Assembly (NCBI RefSeq): GCF_018327685.1
Contig: NZ_BNEL01000002.1
Location: 1 to 64,000, forward strand
From: Streptomyces sp. TS71-3
Lineage (GTDB): Bacteria > Actinomycetota > Actinomycetes > Streptomycetales > Streptomycetaceae
Reading direction: 5' to 3'
DNA: 64,000 nucleotides
Position 1 is the first letter of the stretch; each line of letters starts with the position of its first letter. Both the position numbers and the translations under genes were made by a program. Below, one piece after another: positions 44,378 through 56,426 of the stretch. A model generated the notes under the pieces. That model saw nothing but the letters and a program-made list of their open reading frames with translations. It did not search any database and was not told the origin of the DNA.

Positions 44378-44797
44378 TCAGCCGAGGCCGGGGACGGGCA
44401 CGGGCGTCATGTCGCCCACGCGGTACCAGGAGATGCGCAGCCGGGAGCCGGGGTCACGGCGCAGCCGCCACTCCTGGTTCACGCGGAACGCGGACCTCTT
44501 GCCGTCCTCGGTGGTGGTCGCCGTCCAGACCACGGTCAGCGCGACGTCGACCGTGTCGCCGCGGGTCTCGTAGTCGAGCTTCTCGACCACGTGGCTCTGG
44601 TCCTCGAATGCCTTGCCGACCACGCCGTACCAGTCGGTGAAGTCGACATGGCTGCGCAGTGTGCGCTCGGGGAACGCCATTTCCAGGTTGTTATCGATGA
44701 TTTTGGGGAGCAAACGCTCGACGGGCTCATGGCGGCTGAGTTCGTCGAACCATTCCTGCACAAAATTCTCTACGTTCTTCTGCTGCACGGGAATCAT
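44378..44797 (-). CDS. SnoaL-like protein
   Basis: A 139-residue NTF2-fold protein: MIPVQQKNVENFVQEWFDEL, LEMAFPERTLRSHVDFTDWY, VDVALTVVWTATTTEDGKRS. The HVDFTDWYG block resembles the plus-strand SnoaL-like gene at 55212 (DFRHWYG), and both have EWF/QWR-type openings, so these two are probably paralogues on opposite sides of the cluster. First gene of the minus-strand oxidoreductase set; ATG 44797 has GGATG-type purines upstream but no strong ribosome site. Confidence 0.8.
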   Translation of the reverse strand: MIPVQQKNVENFVQEWFDELSRHEPVERLLPKIIDNNLEMAFPERTLRSHVDFTDWYGVVGKAFEDQSHVVEKLDYETRGDTVDVALTVVWTATTTEDGKRSAFRVNQEWRLRRDPGSRLRISWYRVGDMTPVPVPGLG

Positions 44798-45289
44798 CCT
44801 CGGGATTCTGGAAAGGGGGTGGGGCGGGACATCGCGGGTGACTTCGAGCGGAGTCCTGAGGGGACATCCTGATAAACGTCGAAGGTGCGGGGGAATCCGG
44901 TTGCGGACAGCTCTCCTGCCCATACGGGCGCGGGGTTCCACGGATGGTTCGGGTATTTCCGGAGCGTCGGTTCCGGTGGTCGGTGATCCATCGGCGGGCG
45001 CTCGGCCCGGGGAGTTCCCCGCGCTTTCCGGATTCCGTGTTCGGTGTGTCCAGTATGGAGCGGACGGGGCGCCCGCCGTGTTCTTCGCCGATGGCGGGGA
45101 ACTACTTTTGCAGGTCGATTCGGAGGGACCCGGCGCAAAGGCGGGACCGGGTGCGGGCGCGCCGTCCGCCGTCTTCGCCGGGGCGCGCGGGAGGGTGTGC
45201 GCGGCGGGAGCCGGCCGCGCGGGAGTGTGTGCCGCGGCCGCTGGTGCCGGCCGCGCGGTGCCTGCCGGGCTCTCGGCGCCGGCGGCGGG
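44798..45289. other. Intergenic region
   Basis: No convincing gene. It holds the promoter of the oxidoreductase set (44800-45000, comparatively AT-rich near 44940-44960) and, next to the transposase-like gene end, very GC-rich DNA with nested GGCCGCGCGG/CCGCGGCC inverted repeats that may act as a terminator (45200-45290). Confidence 0.4.
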
Positions 45290-46492
45290 TCATGCGCTGA
45301 GGTCGCGGTGGGCGCCGGCCGCGGCCAACGGGCCCGGGTGCGCCGCGGCCTCGCGCAGCGCGCTGTAGGCGGCGGCGGTCGACACCATCGTCATGTGGTG
45401 GTGCCAGCCGCGGAAGGAGCGCCCCTCGAAGTCGCGCAGCCCGAAGTGCGTCTCCAGGCGCTGCATCCCGGCCCGGCTGCGGGCGGACAGCGAGACCAGG
45501 GGCATGACCTCCTCCAAGAGGCCGCCGGTGACATTGGTGAGCCAGAAGCGCGTCGGTTCCTGCGCCGCGCTGATCTCGCCGATCAGCCTGACGGACTGCT
45601 GCGGCGGCGGTTTGACGAGCCGGGCGGCCGTCGGGACGCGGACGTACTGGGAGATGAGCCGGCCTCTTCGCGCCCTGGTGAGGGAGAGGGCCCCGGCGCC
45701 GTGCTGCGCCCCGCTGCCGGTGGCGTCGCGCAGCACGTCACGGGCGTTGGTGACCGGGCGCGCCGGGTACGCCGCGGCGTCGCCCTTGGTGACGGGGAAG
45801 GAGGCGTCGACCTCCACGGCGTAGTCGATGCCCCTGGCCGTCAGCCAGTTGACCAGGCGCGCGGCGTCGGGCAGGTGCCGCAGGTTGCCGATCACCGGGG
45901 CCGGCGAGAGGTGCCAGCGGGTGCCCATCTCCTCCAGCATGTCGGTGATCTCGGCCCACTCGGGCTTGCCGTACACGTTCTCCGGGATATAGGCGGACCG
46001 CCGGAAGGCCGCCTCCTCCCGCCACTTTCCGTGGAGGGCGATGCGCCAGTCGACCGGCACGCTCATGGTGTCGGAGGTGAGCACGACACCGAGGCCGAGC
46101 TGGCTGTTGACGGTGCGTCCGAGTTCGGGGACGAATCGCTTCTGGACCCCGACGGAACGCTCGCCGCGCTTGGGAATGACGACGCGTTCGACCGACCACG
46201 CCTGGGGGCGGCGGCTCGCCTGCGCGTGCCGGGCCAGCAGGGCGCGTACCGGTTCCCAGTCCCAGGGGCTCTGGTTGATGAATTGCTGGAGTGATTGCTT
46301 CGCCTGGAAGATGGGGAGACTTTCGGCGATACGACGGACGGACTTTTTACCGTCCACCATTAAGAGTCCGCGCAGGTACACCTCCGCCCACCTGCGCTGA
46401 TCCATACGCGGCATCGGGCTGAAGATTTCACTGGCGAATGCGGAAACGTTGTCACATGCGAGGGGTGAGATATCAGCGTTCAGTGTTGACAT
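45290..46492 (-). CDS. IS701-type transposase-like protein, catalytic site degenerate
   Basis: A 400-residue protein with the IS701 scaffold: RWAEVYLRGLLMVDGKKSVR, QSLQQFINQSPWDWEPVRAL, ERSVGVQKRFVPELGRTVNS QLGLGVVL and WRIALHGKWREE. The first catalytic Asp, normally in VVDETGF..KG, is missing here (WSVERVVIPKRGE). No inverted repeats flank it, and it stands as a free-standing gene between metabolic operons. Similar transposase-like genes occur in Streptomyces metabolite clusters and may be domesticated DNA-binding regulators. ATG 46492 follows GAGGACAGGA. Confidence 0.75.
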   Translation of the reverse strand: MSTLNADISPLACDNVSAFASEIFSPMPRMDQRRWAEVYLRGLLMVDGKKSVRRIAESLPIFQAKQSLQQFINQSPWDWEPVRALLARHAQASRRPQAWSVERVVIPKRGERSVGVQKRFVPELGRTVNSQLGLGVVLTSDTMSVPVDWRIALHGKWREEAAFRRSAYIPENVYGKPEWAEITDMLEEMGTRWHLSPAPVIGNLRHLPDAARLVNWLTARGIDYAVEVDASFPVTKGDAAAYPARPVTNARDVLRDATGSGAQHGAGALSLTRARRGRLISQYVRVPTAARLVKPPPQQSVRLIGEISAAQEPTRFWLTNVTGGLLEEVMPLVSLSARSRAGMQRLETHFGLRDFEGRSFRGWHHHMTMVSTAAAYSALREAAAHPGPLAAAGAHRDLSA

Positions 46493-47018
46493 TCCTGTCC
46501 TCATTCCCGGGGGAGGGGCACGGCAACGGCACCGATACTCCCCCACAGGCGTCTCGCGACGGGCAAGTGCGACTTAACGTAGTCGTGGACGATCGATTTA
46601 CCCGTCGGTTTCACTGTCATGGGCGCAGCGAAAGGGTGCCTGCGCATGCCGGAAGAATGCCTGGCGGATGCCGGGCATTCGCAGAGGTGATGTCGCTTTT
46701 AGCTGTATCAGCCGGGCGGGTGCCCGAGGGGGCCGTCGCCGGGGAGCGCGTTAACGCGGTGCCGCCGACGACGGCCGGGTCCGGAGTGAACCGAACGGTA
46801 ACTTTTTGCCGCCGGCCCGCCGGCCGCTCGCCGGCGAGCGGCCGGGGCCGGACCGGTGCCCGCGCATGACCTGTAACGACGCCGAGTGTGCGATCACGTT
46901 TCCCCCGTGGTCCTCGGTTCCGTCTCGTGGCGCGCGAGGCACTTACGAGACGCTCCGGACACTAACCTACTCAACACTCGGTATGTTCATGCGGAGCCCG
47001 AGAGCGTTGACCAAGGCT
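46493..47018. other. Intergenic region between transposase-like gene and maltokinase
   Basis: No gene supported. The stretch 46580-46620 and 46920-46990 is AT-richer than surroundings; the former lies where the transposase-like gene's promoter should be. A GCCGGCGGGC-type inverted repeat at 46808-46850 may be a terminator. Confidence 0.35.
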
Positions 47019-48542
47019 TTACCAGCCGGAGTCGGTGCCGAGGAGCCGGCCGATGGCGCGGAGCGGATTCCAGGCCCAGTCGGGGCGGTTGCGGGTCTCG
47101 TACAGCACCTCGTAGACGGCCTTGTCCAACTGGTACGCGGCCAGCAGCGGGGCGCGGGCACGGGAGCGCGGGTCCACGCGGGACGCGGCCGCGTAGCCGT
47201 CGCAGAAGGCCCCCTGCATACGCCGCGCCCACGCCTCCGCGACCGCCCCGGCGGGGCCCGGGACGCGGTCCGCGGCGCCCAGCACGTGGTACGCCGCATA
47301 ACTGAAGGACCGCAGCATGCCGGCGACGTCCCGCACCGGTGACGCCATGGCGCGGCGCTCCGTGAGGGGCCGCGCGGGCTCCCCCTCGAAGTCGATCAGC
47401 AGCCATCCGTCCGGGGCGCGGAGCACCTGTCCCAGGTGGAGGTCGCCGTGCACGCGCTGCACCCGGCCGGCGGCCTCCGGCTCCATGCCGGCCACCGCCG
47501 CGAACGCCTCGCGCAGCGCCTTCTCGTACGGAGCGAGCCGCGGTACCGCCTCCAGCGCCAGGTCGAGACGGTTCGTCATGGCGCCCGCCAGGCGGGCCAG
47601 CCCGGGCCGGCCGAGCGGCCTGCTGCCGCCGACGGCCGCCAGCTCACGGTGGACGGCCGCCACCGCCTCACCGAGCCGCCACGCCTCACCGACGCCCGCC
47701 GCCTCCGCGGTGCTCGCAGCCTCCGCCGCGCTCGCCGCCGTGCCGCCCCGGGTCCCGCCGGTCGCGCCGGCACCGTCCGTCCGGCCACCGGACCCGCCGG
47801 CACCGCCCGCCGGCGCGGCCGCCCCGCCGGGGAGCGGCAGGCGGCGCAGGTCGCGCAGGGCCAGGTCCCAGCCGCTCGGCGCGTCCTCGGCGTACTCCTG
47901 GAGCGTGGCGTACGTGGGCCCGTCCGCCGCGGGGCCCTCGATCGAACCCAGCAGCCGCGGCACATGGGCGGAACCCGCCACGTGCAGCATGCGGTGCAGC
48001 TCCAGGTCGGGGTTGCTGCCGGGGCCGAGCCTGCGGAAGACCTTCAGCAGGTAGCGGCCGTCCACCACCACCGAGCTGTTGCTCTGCTCGACCCCGAGCG
48101 GCCGGCTCGACGGGACGGGGTGCGGCGGGCGCATCCCGGGGCTCTCCGCGCGGAAGCGCAGCCCGTCGGTGCGGGTGCCTCGGGCGATCAGGCCCACGAG
48201 ACACGAGGTCAGCTCCGGATCCGCCAGGGCATCGTAGACGACGGTGTCCCGGTCGCGGGCGACGACGGCCAGGGTGCCGGCCGCCGCCGGGAGACGGGAG
48301 GACACCCCGAGCGGCACCTGGTAGTCCTCCGGCGGCCCCCCGTCCGCGAAGTGGGCGCGGGCCACCACGATCACGCCCTCGGGGCCGCCCGGCGGCCGTG
48401 CCTCGCGGAAGGGCAGACAGTGCTCCACACCGACGTGGCGCAGCGGCCGCCCCTTGCCCGCGAACCAGCGCTGCGTCGGCAGCCACACGGTCAGCGAGGC
48501 CGCGAGCCGCGCGCTCCAGGTGACACGGGCGGGCGCGGTCAT
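47019..48542 (-). CDS. pep2: Maltokinase
   Basis: A 507-residue kinase (aminoglycoside-phosphotransferase fold) that phosphorylates maltose to maltose 1-phosphate, the substrate of GlgE. N-terminal cap [20 protein letters not shown] is typical; the C-lobe has [30 protein letters not shown], holding the catalytic Asp and metal Asp. A long Ala/Gly insert (~225-265) is unusual. Its ATG overlaps the treS stop (ATGA). In mycobacteria and Streptomyces TreS and maltokinase act as a complex converting trehalose to maltose 1-phosphate. Confidence 0.92.
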   Translation of the reverse strand: MTAPARVTWSARLAASLTVWLPTQRWFAGKGRPLRHVGVEHCLPFREARPPGGPEGVIVVARAHFADGGPPEDYQVPLGVSSRLPAAAGTLAVVARDRDTVVYDALADPELTSCLVGLIARGTRTDGLRFRAESPGMRPPHPVPSSRPLGVEQSNSSVVVDGRYLLKVFRRLGPGSNPDLELHRMLHVAGSAHVPRLLGSIEGPAADGPTYATLQEYAEDAPSGWDLALRDLRRLPLPGGAAAPAGGAGGSGGRTDGAGATGGTRGGTAASAAEAASTAEAAGVGEAWRLGEAVAAVHRELAAVGGSRPLGRPGLARLAGAMTNRLDLALEAVPRLAPYEKALREAFAAVAGMEPEAAGRVQRVHGDLHLGQVLRAPDGWLLIDFEGEPARPLTERRAMASPVRDVAGMLRSFSYAAYHVLGAADRVPGPAGAVAEAWARRMQGAFCDGYAAASRVDPRSRARAPLLAAYQLDKAVYEVLYETRNRPDWAWNPLRAIGRLLGTDSGW

Positions 48543-50285
48543 GACGTCTCCTTCGCGTCCGTCAGGGAGAACCACAGGAACCCGTGTCCGCCCAGGGTGA
48601 GCCGGTAGGGGTCGCCGGTGACGCGGGGAAACGTGACGTCCCCGGTCAGCTCGGTCGGTACGGCGCCGGCCTCCGCGCCGAGGTGGAGGGTGGCCGGCTG
48701 CGGGGAGGCGGAGAAGTTGTGCACGCAGACCAGGACGTCCTCGTCGCCCTCCGCTCCGGTGAGCCGCCTGATGTAGGCGAGGACGGCCTCGTTGTCCGTC
48801 TCCAGCTCCTCGAAGGTGCCGAGCCCGAAGGCCGGGTGGCGGCGGCGCACGTCGAGCATGCGGCGGGTCCAGTGCAGCAGGGACGACTGCTCAGCCGCCT
48901 GCCGTTCGACGTTGACGGCCGCGTAGTCGTAGGCCGGGTCCATGACGACCGGCAGACCGAGGCGGCCCGGATTCGCCGTGGAGAAGCCGGCGTTCCGGCC
49001 GGAGGACCACTGCATGGGGGTGCGGACCGCGTCACGGTCGGGCAGCCAGATGTTGTCGCCCATACCGATCTCGTCGCCGTAGTACAGGATCGGCGAGCCC
49101 GGCAGGGAGAGCAGCAGCGCGGTGAGCAGCTGGATCTGGTTGCGGTCGTTGTCGAGCAGCGGCGCGAGCCGTCTGCGGATACCGAGGTTGGCGCGCATCC
49201 GCGGGTCCTTGGCGTACTCCGCGTACATGTAGTCGCGTTCCTCGTCGGTCACCATTTCGAGGGTCAGCTCGTCGTGGTTGCGCAGGAAGATGCCCCACTG
49301 GCTGCCGGACGGGATCGGCGGTGTCTGGGCCAGCACCTCGGACACCGGCAGCCGGCTCTCGCGGCGCAGCGCCATGAAGATGCGCGGCATGAGGGGGAAG
49401 TGGAAGGCCATGTGCGCCTCGTCGCCGCCGGAGGGCGCGTCCCCGAAGTACTGCACGGCGTCGATGGGCCACTGGTTGGCCTCGGCCAGCAGCACACGGC
49501 CGGGGTACTCGTCGTCGACGATCTTACGTACGAGCTTCAGGAAGTCGTGCGTCCGGGGCAGGTTCTCGCCGTTGGTGCCCTCCTCGACGAAGAGGTAGGG
49601 CACCGCGTCCATGCGGAAACCGTCGATGCCGAGGTCGAGCCAGAACCGCACGACGTCGAGCATGGCGTCCTGGACGCGGGGGTTCTCGTAGTTGAGGTCC
49701 GGCTGGTGGCTGAAGAAGCGGTGCCAGTAGAACTGGCCGCGCACCGGGTCGTGGTTCCAGTTGGACTCCTCCGTGTCCACGAAGATGACACGGGCATCCG
49801 GGTAGCCGCTGTCGTCGTCGGCCCAGACGTAGAAGTCGCCGTAGGGCCCCTCCGGGCCGCGGCGGGAGGCCTGGAACCACGGGTGCTGGTCGGAGGTGTG
49901 GTTCATCACCAGGTCGGTGATGACACGCATGCCTCGGTCGTGCGCGGCGTCCAGCAGCTCCACGAAGTCGGAGATGGTGCCGAACTCCGGCAGCACCGCC
50001 CGGTAGTCGCTGATGTCGTAGCCCCCGTCGCGCAGCGGAGAGGCGAAGAAGGGCGGCAGCCAGAGGCAGTCGACGCCCAGCCACTGGAGGTAGTCCAGCT
50101 TCTCCGTGAGCCCGCGCAGGTCGCCGGTGCCGTCGGCGTTGCTGTCGTAGAAGGAGCGGACGAGCACTTCGTAGAAGACCGCGCGCTTGTACCAGTCGGC
50201 GTCGACGGGCAGGGCCCGTGCGCTGTGGTAGTCCTCCGCGCGCACCTCGGGCAGGTCTCCCGCCCGTGTGCCGTCGCCGGGTCGG

Positions 50286-50293
<8 letters not shown>
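48539..50293 (-). CDS. treS: Trehalose synthase (maltose alpha-glucosyltransferase)
   Basis: A 584-residue GH13 enzyme interconverting trehalose and maltose. GH13 motifs: [14 protein letters not shown] (region I), [11 protein letters not shown] (nucleophile Asp), LLAEANQWP (acid/base Glu) and [12 protein letters not shown] (third acid). [19 protein letters not shown] is characteristic of TreS. It overlaps glgE by eight bases and the kinase gene by four, giving the operon order glgE-treS-pep2. The pathway moves trehalose into alpha-glucan. Confidence 0.95.
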
Positions 50294-52268
<1,975 letters not shown>

Positions 52269-52698
52269 TCGTGAAAGCCCTCTCTTTCCGCGTTTTCTCC
52301 ACCCTCGGGGCGGCGGGATGCCGAGGGAAGCATTCCGGCCGTATCGCGGTGCACTTCGCGGACTTGGCCAAGTGGCAGCGTAAATGTGAGAGGCGGGAAT
52401 TCCGGTGCGGAACCGGGGGCGAATGCTGCTGGCCGGTTCCGTTGCGGGTTCGCTCAACCGCAGGTCAGTGATGGTACGGGTAGGCGGGTGTCCACTCTGG
52501 CACAGTCTCGGGTGCCCGGACGGCGACTGCCCGGGCCGGTGCGCAACTGCGTCAACTTCCCATAGTTGTAGTCATGTCCGAGCCGTTCGTTGCAGCATGT
52601 ATCAATTCCCGTATCTACTCGGTCCTGTTCGGCGGATGTCATTCTCCGCCGGCTGCGGGGACCGACCCGCGTAACTCGTGATTAACACGGAGGAAAAA
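52269..52698. promoter_or_regulatory. Divergent promoter region between glgE and the DJ-1/TPP operon
   Basis: 430 bp with no gene. Both operons must start here. An imperfect palindrome CAACT-N6-AGTTG lies at about 52553-52568 and may be a regulator site. A strong ribosome site (GGAGG at 52689-52693) serves the GTG at 52699. Confidence 0.5.
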
Positions 52699-53526
52699 GT
52701 GTCGCAACGAATTCTCGTGGTGCTTTCGGAATACGGCTATTGGGGTGAGGAACTCGTCGGCCCGCTGGAGGCGTTCGACGCCCGCGGGTACCGCGTCACC
52801 TTCGCCACGCCCACCGGCAAGCGGGCCCGCGCGCTGCCGCCGAGCCTCGACCCCGACTACATCGACCCGCCGCTGGGCCGCTCCGTCACCAGCCACGACA
52901 TGGCCCGCAAGGCCCGGGCGCTCGACGAGTCCTCCCGCCTCGACAACCCGCTGAGCCTGGCGGACCTGATTCCCGAACGCCCGTACTACAGCGCCCTCAA
53001 CCACCTGCGGGAGCTGGAGGACTACAACCGCCGGCTCCAGTCCGCCACGTCCGACCTGGTGGCAGGGTTCGACGCGCTCGTCATCGTAGGCGGCAGCGGC
53101 CCGATCGTGGACCTCGCCAACAACGAGCGGCTGCACGAGGTCGTCCTGGCCTTCGCCGCCGCCAACAAGCCGATCCTCGCCGAGTGCTACGGCGTGGCCG
53201 TGCTGGCCTTCGCCCGGGACCTGGAGACGCGGGAGAGCCTGCTTCGGGGCAAGCACGTGACCGGGCACCCCAAGGAGTACGACTACAAGGACGGCACCGG
53301 CTTCATCGGCGTGGACTTCAACATGGGCCCGCCGCCGTACCCGCTGGAGTACATCCTCCGCGACGCCACCGGGCCCGAGGGCGGCTTCCACGGCAACGTC
53401 GGCAAGGAGACGTCCGTCATCGTCGACTACCCCTTCGTCACCGGCCGGTCCACCCCGGACTCCGTCCTCTCCGGCGAGCTGCTGGTGCAGACGCTGGAGA
53501 ACGGCCTGCGCCGGTACGGCTGGTAG
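52699..53526 (+). CDS. DJ-1/PfpI-family protein
   Basis: A 275-residue class I glutamine-amidotransferase-like protein starting at GTG 52699 (MSQRILVVLSEYGYWGEELV). The nucleophile elbow is PILAECYGVAVLAF (Cys in E-C-Y-G), preceded by ALVIVGGSGPIVDLANNERL. The long form with a helical insert resembles HchA/chaperone-type members, which act on glyoxal-derived damage or as hydratases. First gene of the plus-strand operon, 41 bp before the TPP enzyme. Confidence 0.85.
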   Translation: MSQRILVVLSEYGYWGEELVGPLEAFDARGYRVTFATPTGKRARALPPSLDPDYIDPPLGRSVTSHDMARKARALDESSRLDNPLSLADLIPERPYYSALNHLRELEDYNRRLQSATSDLVAGFDALVIVGGSGPIVDLANNERLHEVVLAFAAANKPILAECYGVAVLAFARDLETRESLLRGKHVTGHPKEYDYKDGTGFIGVDFNMGPPPYPLEYILRDATGPEGGFHGNVGKETSVIVDYPFVTGRSTPDSVLSGELLVQTLENGLRRYGW

Positions 53527-53566
53527 GGCTGCGCACCACATCCCCGATCAGAGGAAGGACAGCACC

Positions 53567-55177
53567 ATGCGAGCCAGACCAGGGAAGACCGCTGTTTTCG
53601 AGCAGTTCGCGGCCGACGGCATCACCTACATGTTCGGGAACCCCGGCACCGTCGAACAGGGCTTTTTGGACGAGGTGCGACGGTCCGGCGTCTCGTACCT
53701 GCTGGGGCTCCACGAGGGCGTCGCGGTGGGCATGGCGGACGGCTACGCCCGCGCCGCCCAGCGGCCCGCCCTGGTCCAGCTCCACAGCGGGGTCGGCCTG
53801 GGCAACGGCATCGGCATGCTCTACCAGGCCAAGCGGGGCGGTTCACCGCTGGTGGTCCTGGTGGGCGAGGCCGGTGTGCGCTACGACGCGATGGACGGGC
53901 AGATGGCGGCCGACCTCGTGTCCATGGCGAAACCCGTGACCAAGTACGCGACCCGCGTACTGGACCCGGCGTCGACCCTGCGGGTGCTGCGGCGCGCCGT
54001 CAAGATCGCCATGACGCCGCCCCGCGGCCCCGTCGTGGTGGTGCTTCCGGCCGACGTGCTCGACCAGATCACCACCGAACCCGCCGTCCCCACGCCCCTG
54101 CTCGACACGAGCGCCGCGCCGGCCCCCGCCACCGTGTCGCGCGCCGCCGACATCCTGCTCGGCGCGCGGCGCCCGCTCGTCCTGATGGGCGACGGGGTGG
54201 CGGTCAGCGGGGCGCAGGAGGAACTCACCCGGGTCGCCGAGCGGCTGGGCGCCCCGGTGTGGGGGGTCAACTCCTCCGAGACCAACTTCGACACCACGCA
54301 CGCGCTGTACGGCGGGCAGCTCGGCCACATGTTCGGCGCGGACAGCGCCCGGGTGGTCCGTGACGCCGACGGCGTCCTGATCGTGGGCACCTATGTTTTC
54401 CCCGAGGTCTTCCCCTCGCTTCAGAGCCCCTTCCGGGACGACGCCCGCATCGTCCACATCGACCTGGACGCGTACGAGATCGCGAAGAACTTCCCCGTGG
54501 AGCTCGGCGTGGTCGCCGACCCCCGGGCGGCGCTCGGGGCACTCGCCGGCGAGCTCGAACGGCGAGGCCCGCTCACGCCGCGGGCACCGGCAGCCGCCCG
54601 CCCGCCCGTCCCGGCCGCCACCGACGGGGAATCCCTGATGGAGCGCTTCGTGCGGGAGCTGTCCGCGCAGGCCCCCGCCGACCTGGCCGTCTTCGACGAG
54701 GCGCTGACCGCGTCGGGCCCGATCGCCGCCCACCTGCCGGCGCGGCGCCCCGGGGACTTCTTCCAGACCCGCGGCGGCTCCCTGGGCGTCGGCATCCCCG
54801 GCGCGCTCGGCGTCAAGCTGGCCCGCCCCGAGCTGCCCGTCGTGGGCTTCACCGGCGACGGCGGCAGCATGTACACCATCCAGGCGCTGTGGACCGCGGC
54901 CCGCTACGGCATCGACGCCAAGCTGGTGATCTGCAACAACCGCCGGTACCGGCTCCTGGACCTGAACATCGAGCAGTACTGGCGCGAGCTGGGCATCCCG
55001 CCGCACGCCGGGCCGGACGCCTTCGACCTGTCCGATCCGGAACTCCGCTTCAGCACCCTGGCCGAGTCCATGGGCGTGCCCGCCCAGCGGGTGGAGCGGC
55101 CGGACCAGGTGGAGCAGGCGGTGCGCACCATGCTCGCCCACCAGGGCCCCTACCTCATCGACCTGGCCACCGACTGA
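53567..55177 (+). CDS. Benzoylformate decarboxylase-like thiamine-diphosphate enzyme
   Basis: A 536-residue enzyme of the acetolactate synthase/benzoylformate decarboxylase group. N-terminal pyrimidine domain with YLLGLHEGVAVGMADGYARA (catalytic Glu), a central domain (PLVLMGDGVAVSGAQEELTR) and a C-terminal TPP/Mg domain with GFTGDGGSMYTIQALWTAAR then LVICNN (GDG...NN motif). It probably decarboxylates or carboligates a 2-oxo acid. ATG 53567 has AGAGGAAGG upstream. Adjacent to DJ-1 and SnoaL genes with short spacing, so it is the central C-C chemistry enzyme of the operon. Confidence 0.88.
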   Translation: MRARPGKTAVFEQFAADGITYMFGNPGTVEQGFLDEVRRSGVSYLLGLHEGVAVGMADGYARAAQRPALVQLHSGVGLGNGIGMLYQAKRGGSPLVVLVGEAGVRYDAMDGQMAADLVSMAKPVTKYATRVLDPASTLRVLRRAVKIAMTPPRGPVVVVLPADVLDQITTEPAVPTPLLDTSAAPAPATVSRAADILLGARRPLVLMGDGVAVSGAQEELTRVAERLGAPVWGVNSSETNFDTTHALYGGQLGHMFGADSARVVRDADGVLIVGTYVFPEVFPSLQSPFRDDARIVHIDLDAYEIAKNFPVELGVVADPRAALGALAGELERRGPLTPRAPAAARPPVPAATDGESLMERFVRELSAQAPADLAVFDEALTASGPIAAHLPARRPGDFFQTRGGSLGVGIPGALGVKLARPELPVVGFTGDGGSMYTIQALWTAARYGIDAKLVICNNRRYRLLDLNIEQYWRELGIPPHAGPDAFDLSDPELRFSTLAESMGVPAQRVERPDQVEQAVRTMLAHQGPYLIDLATD

Positions 55178-55211
55178 GGGCGCCCGAGCGCGCACCCGAA
55201 AGGACATCACC

Positions 55212-55625
55212 ATGACATCTGCCCCCTCCCGGCCCGTACTCTCCGTGGACGCCGTCCACCGGCTCGTCGACCAGTGGCGCGCGGCCCTCGCCCGGCGGGC
55301 ACCGGTGGAGGAACTGCTGCCCCACCTGGCCAACGGCCTGCTGGTGGACCTGCCGGGCCGCATCGTGCGGGGCGCCCAGGACTTCAGGCACTGGTACGGG
55401 GAGAGCGGCGGCCAGGCCGCGCTCTGCGACGACCGCCCCGGCGCGGACGAGGTCCGCGTCCGGGTGGTCTCCCCGGTCCACGCCCAGGTCACCCTCCAGG
55501 ACCCCGGCTCGTCGCCCGACGCCCCGGCCCCGCTCGCCCGCCAGACGTGGTGGGTCGTCCTCCAGGACGGCGTACCGCGCATCCGCACCATGGCGTTCCT
55601 CCAGCCGGCTCCGCAGCCCGCCTGA
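55212..55625 (+). CDS. SnoaL-like protein
   Basis: A 137-residue NTF2-fold protein: LSVDAVHRLVDQWRAALARR, LLVDLPGRIVRGAQDFRHWY, VTLQDPGSSPDAPAPLARQT. Similar in length and in the DFRHWYG block to the minus-strand gene at 44378, suggesting duplication. Preceded by GAAAGGAC eight bases before the ATG. Follows the TPP enzyme by 34 bp. It could shape a carbonyl intermediate, but no catalytic residues can be assigned. Confidence 0.8.
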   Translation: MTSAPSRPVLSVDAVHRLVDQWRAALARRAPVEELLPHLANGLLVDLPGRIVRGAQDFRHWYGESGGQAALCDDRPGADEVRVRVVSPVHAQVTLQDPGSSPDAPAPLARQTWWVVLQDGVPRIRTMAFLQPAPQPA

Positions 55626-55695
55626 GCCGGCACCGCCCCCGGCGGCCCGGGGCCGGCACATCACCGCCCCGGGCCGCCCCCTTCGTTTCTCCGTG

Positions 55696-55753
55696 CCGGA
55701 CCGGCCCGCCGCCTTCGTACCGGAGCCCGGACCGGCCCGCCGCCTTCGTACCG
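55696..55753. repeat. Direct repeat (27 bp, twice) in intergenic spacer
   Basis: The unit CCGGACCGGCCCGCCGCCTT plus seven further bases occurs at 55696-55722 and 55727-55753, four bases apart. It lies in the 171-bp gap before the second DJ-1 gene. It could be a duplicated hairpin or operator. Confidence 0.8.
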
Positions 55754-55796
55754 CACCGACCCGCTCCGACCGACGAACGGAAGAGGACCGACCGAT

Positions 55797-56426
55797 ATGA
55801 CCACCGCGACACCGTCCACGATCCTGCCACCCGGGCGCCTGCCCGGCCGCCGGATAGGCATCCTGATGGAGAGCGACTTCGTCGAGGACGAGATCGCCTA
55901 CTACCAGCACCGGTTCCTGGAGGAGGGCGCCGAGGTCGTCCTGCTGACCCGGCTGTGGGGCCGCCCCTCGCTCACCTTCCGCGGGCACGACTACCGCGCC
56001 GAGGTGACCGTCCACAACGACCTGGAGAGCCTCGACTACGGGGAACTCTCCCAGTACTCCGCCCTGATCGTGCCCTCCGGCATGGTCGCCGACCGCCTGC
56101 GCTACAGCGAGGACGTGACCCAGCAGGCGCCCGCCGTCGACCTCCTGCGCCGCGCCTTCCGCCTCCCGCACCTCATCAAGGCCTTCTCCTGCCACGGCCT
56201 GCTGCTCATGTCGGCCGCCCGCGACAGCATGCGCGACCGGCGGGTCACCGCCCACAACAACCTGGTCGGCGACGTCCGCAACATGGGCGCCGTCTACACC
56301 AACCAGGACCTGGTCGTCGACGGCGACCTGGTGACCTCGCGCACCGTGGACGAGCGCCACCTGCTCGCCCGCGCGGTCATCGAACTCCTCGTGGCGGCGA
56401 AGCAGGACCCGGCGGTGGCGCGGTGA
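55797..56426 (+). CDS. Second DJ-1/PfpI-family protein
   Basis: A 209-residue PfpI-type protein: RRIGILMESDFVEDEIAYYQ, YSALIVPSGMVADRLRY and nucleophile elbow LIKAFSCHGLLLMSAAR (Cys in S-C-H-G). It is the short YajL/PfpI form, different from the first DJ-1 in the operon, so the two are not a simple duplication. ATG 55797 follows GAAGAGGACC. Its stop overlaps the GTG start of the AGE gene. May repair glycation-like damage or hydrate a reactive intermediate. Confidence 0.85.
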   Translation: MTTATPSTILPPGRLPGRRIGILMESDFVEDEIAYYQHRFLEEGAEVVLLTRLWGRPSLTFRGHDYRAEVTVHNDLESLDYGELSQYSALIVPSGMVADRLRYSEDVTQQAPAVDLLRRAFRLPHLIKAFSCHGLLLMSAARDSMRDRRVTAHNNLVGDVRNMGAVYTNQDLVVDGDLVTSRTVDERHLLARAVIELLVAAKQDPAVAR

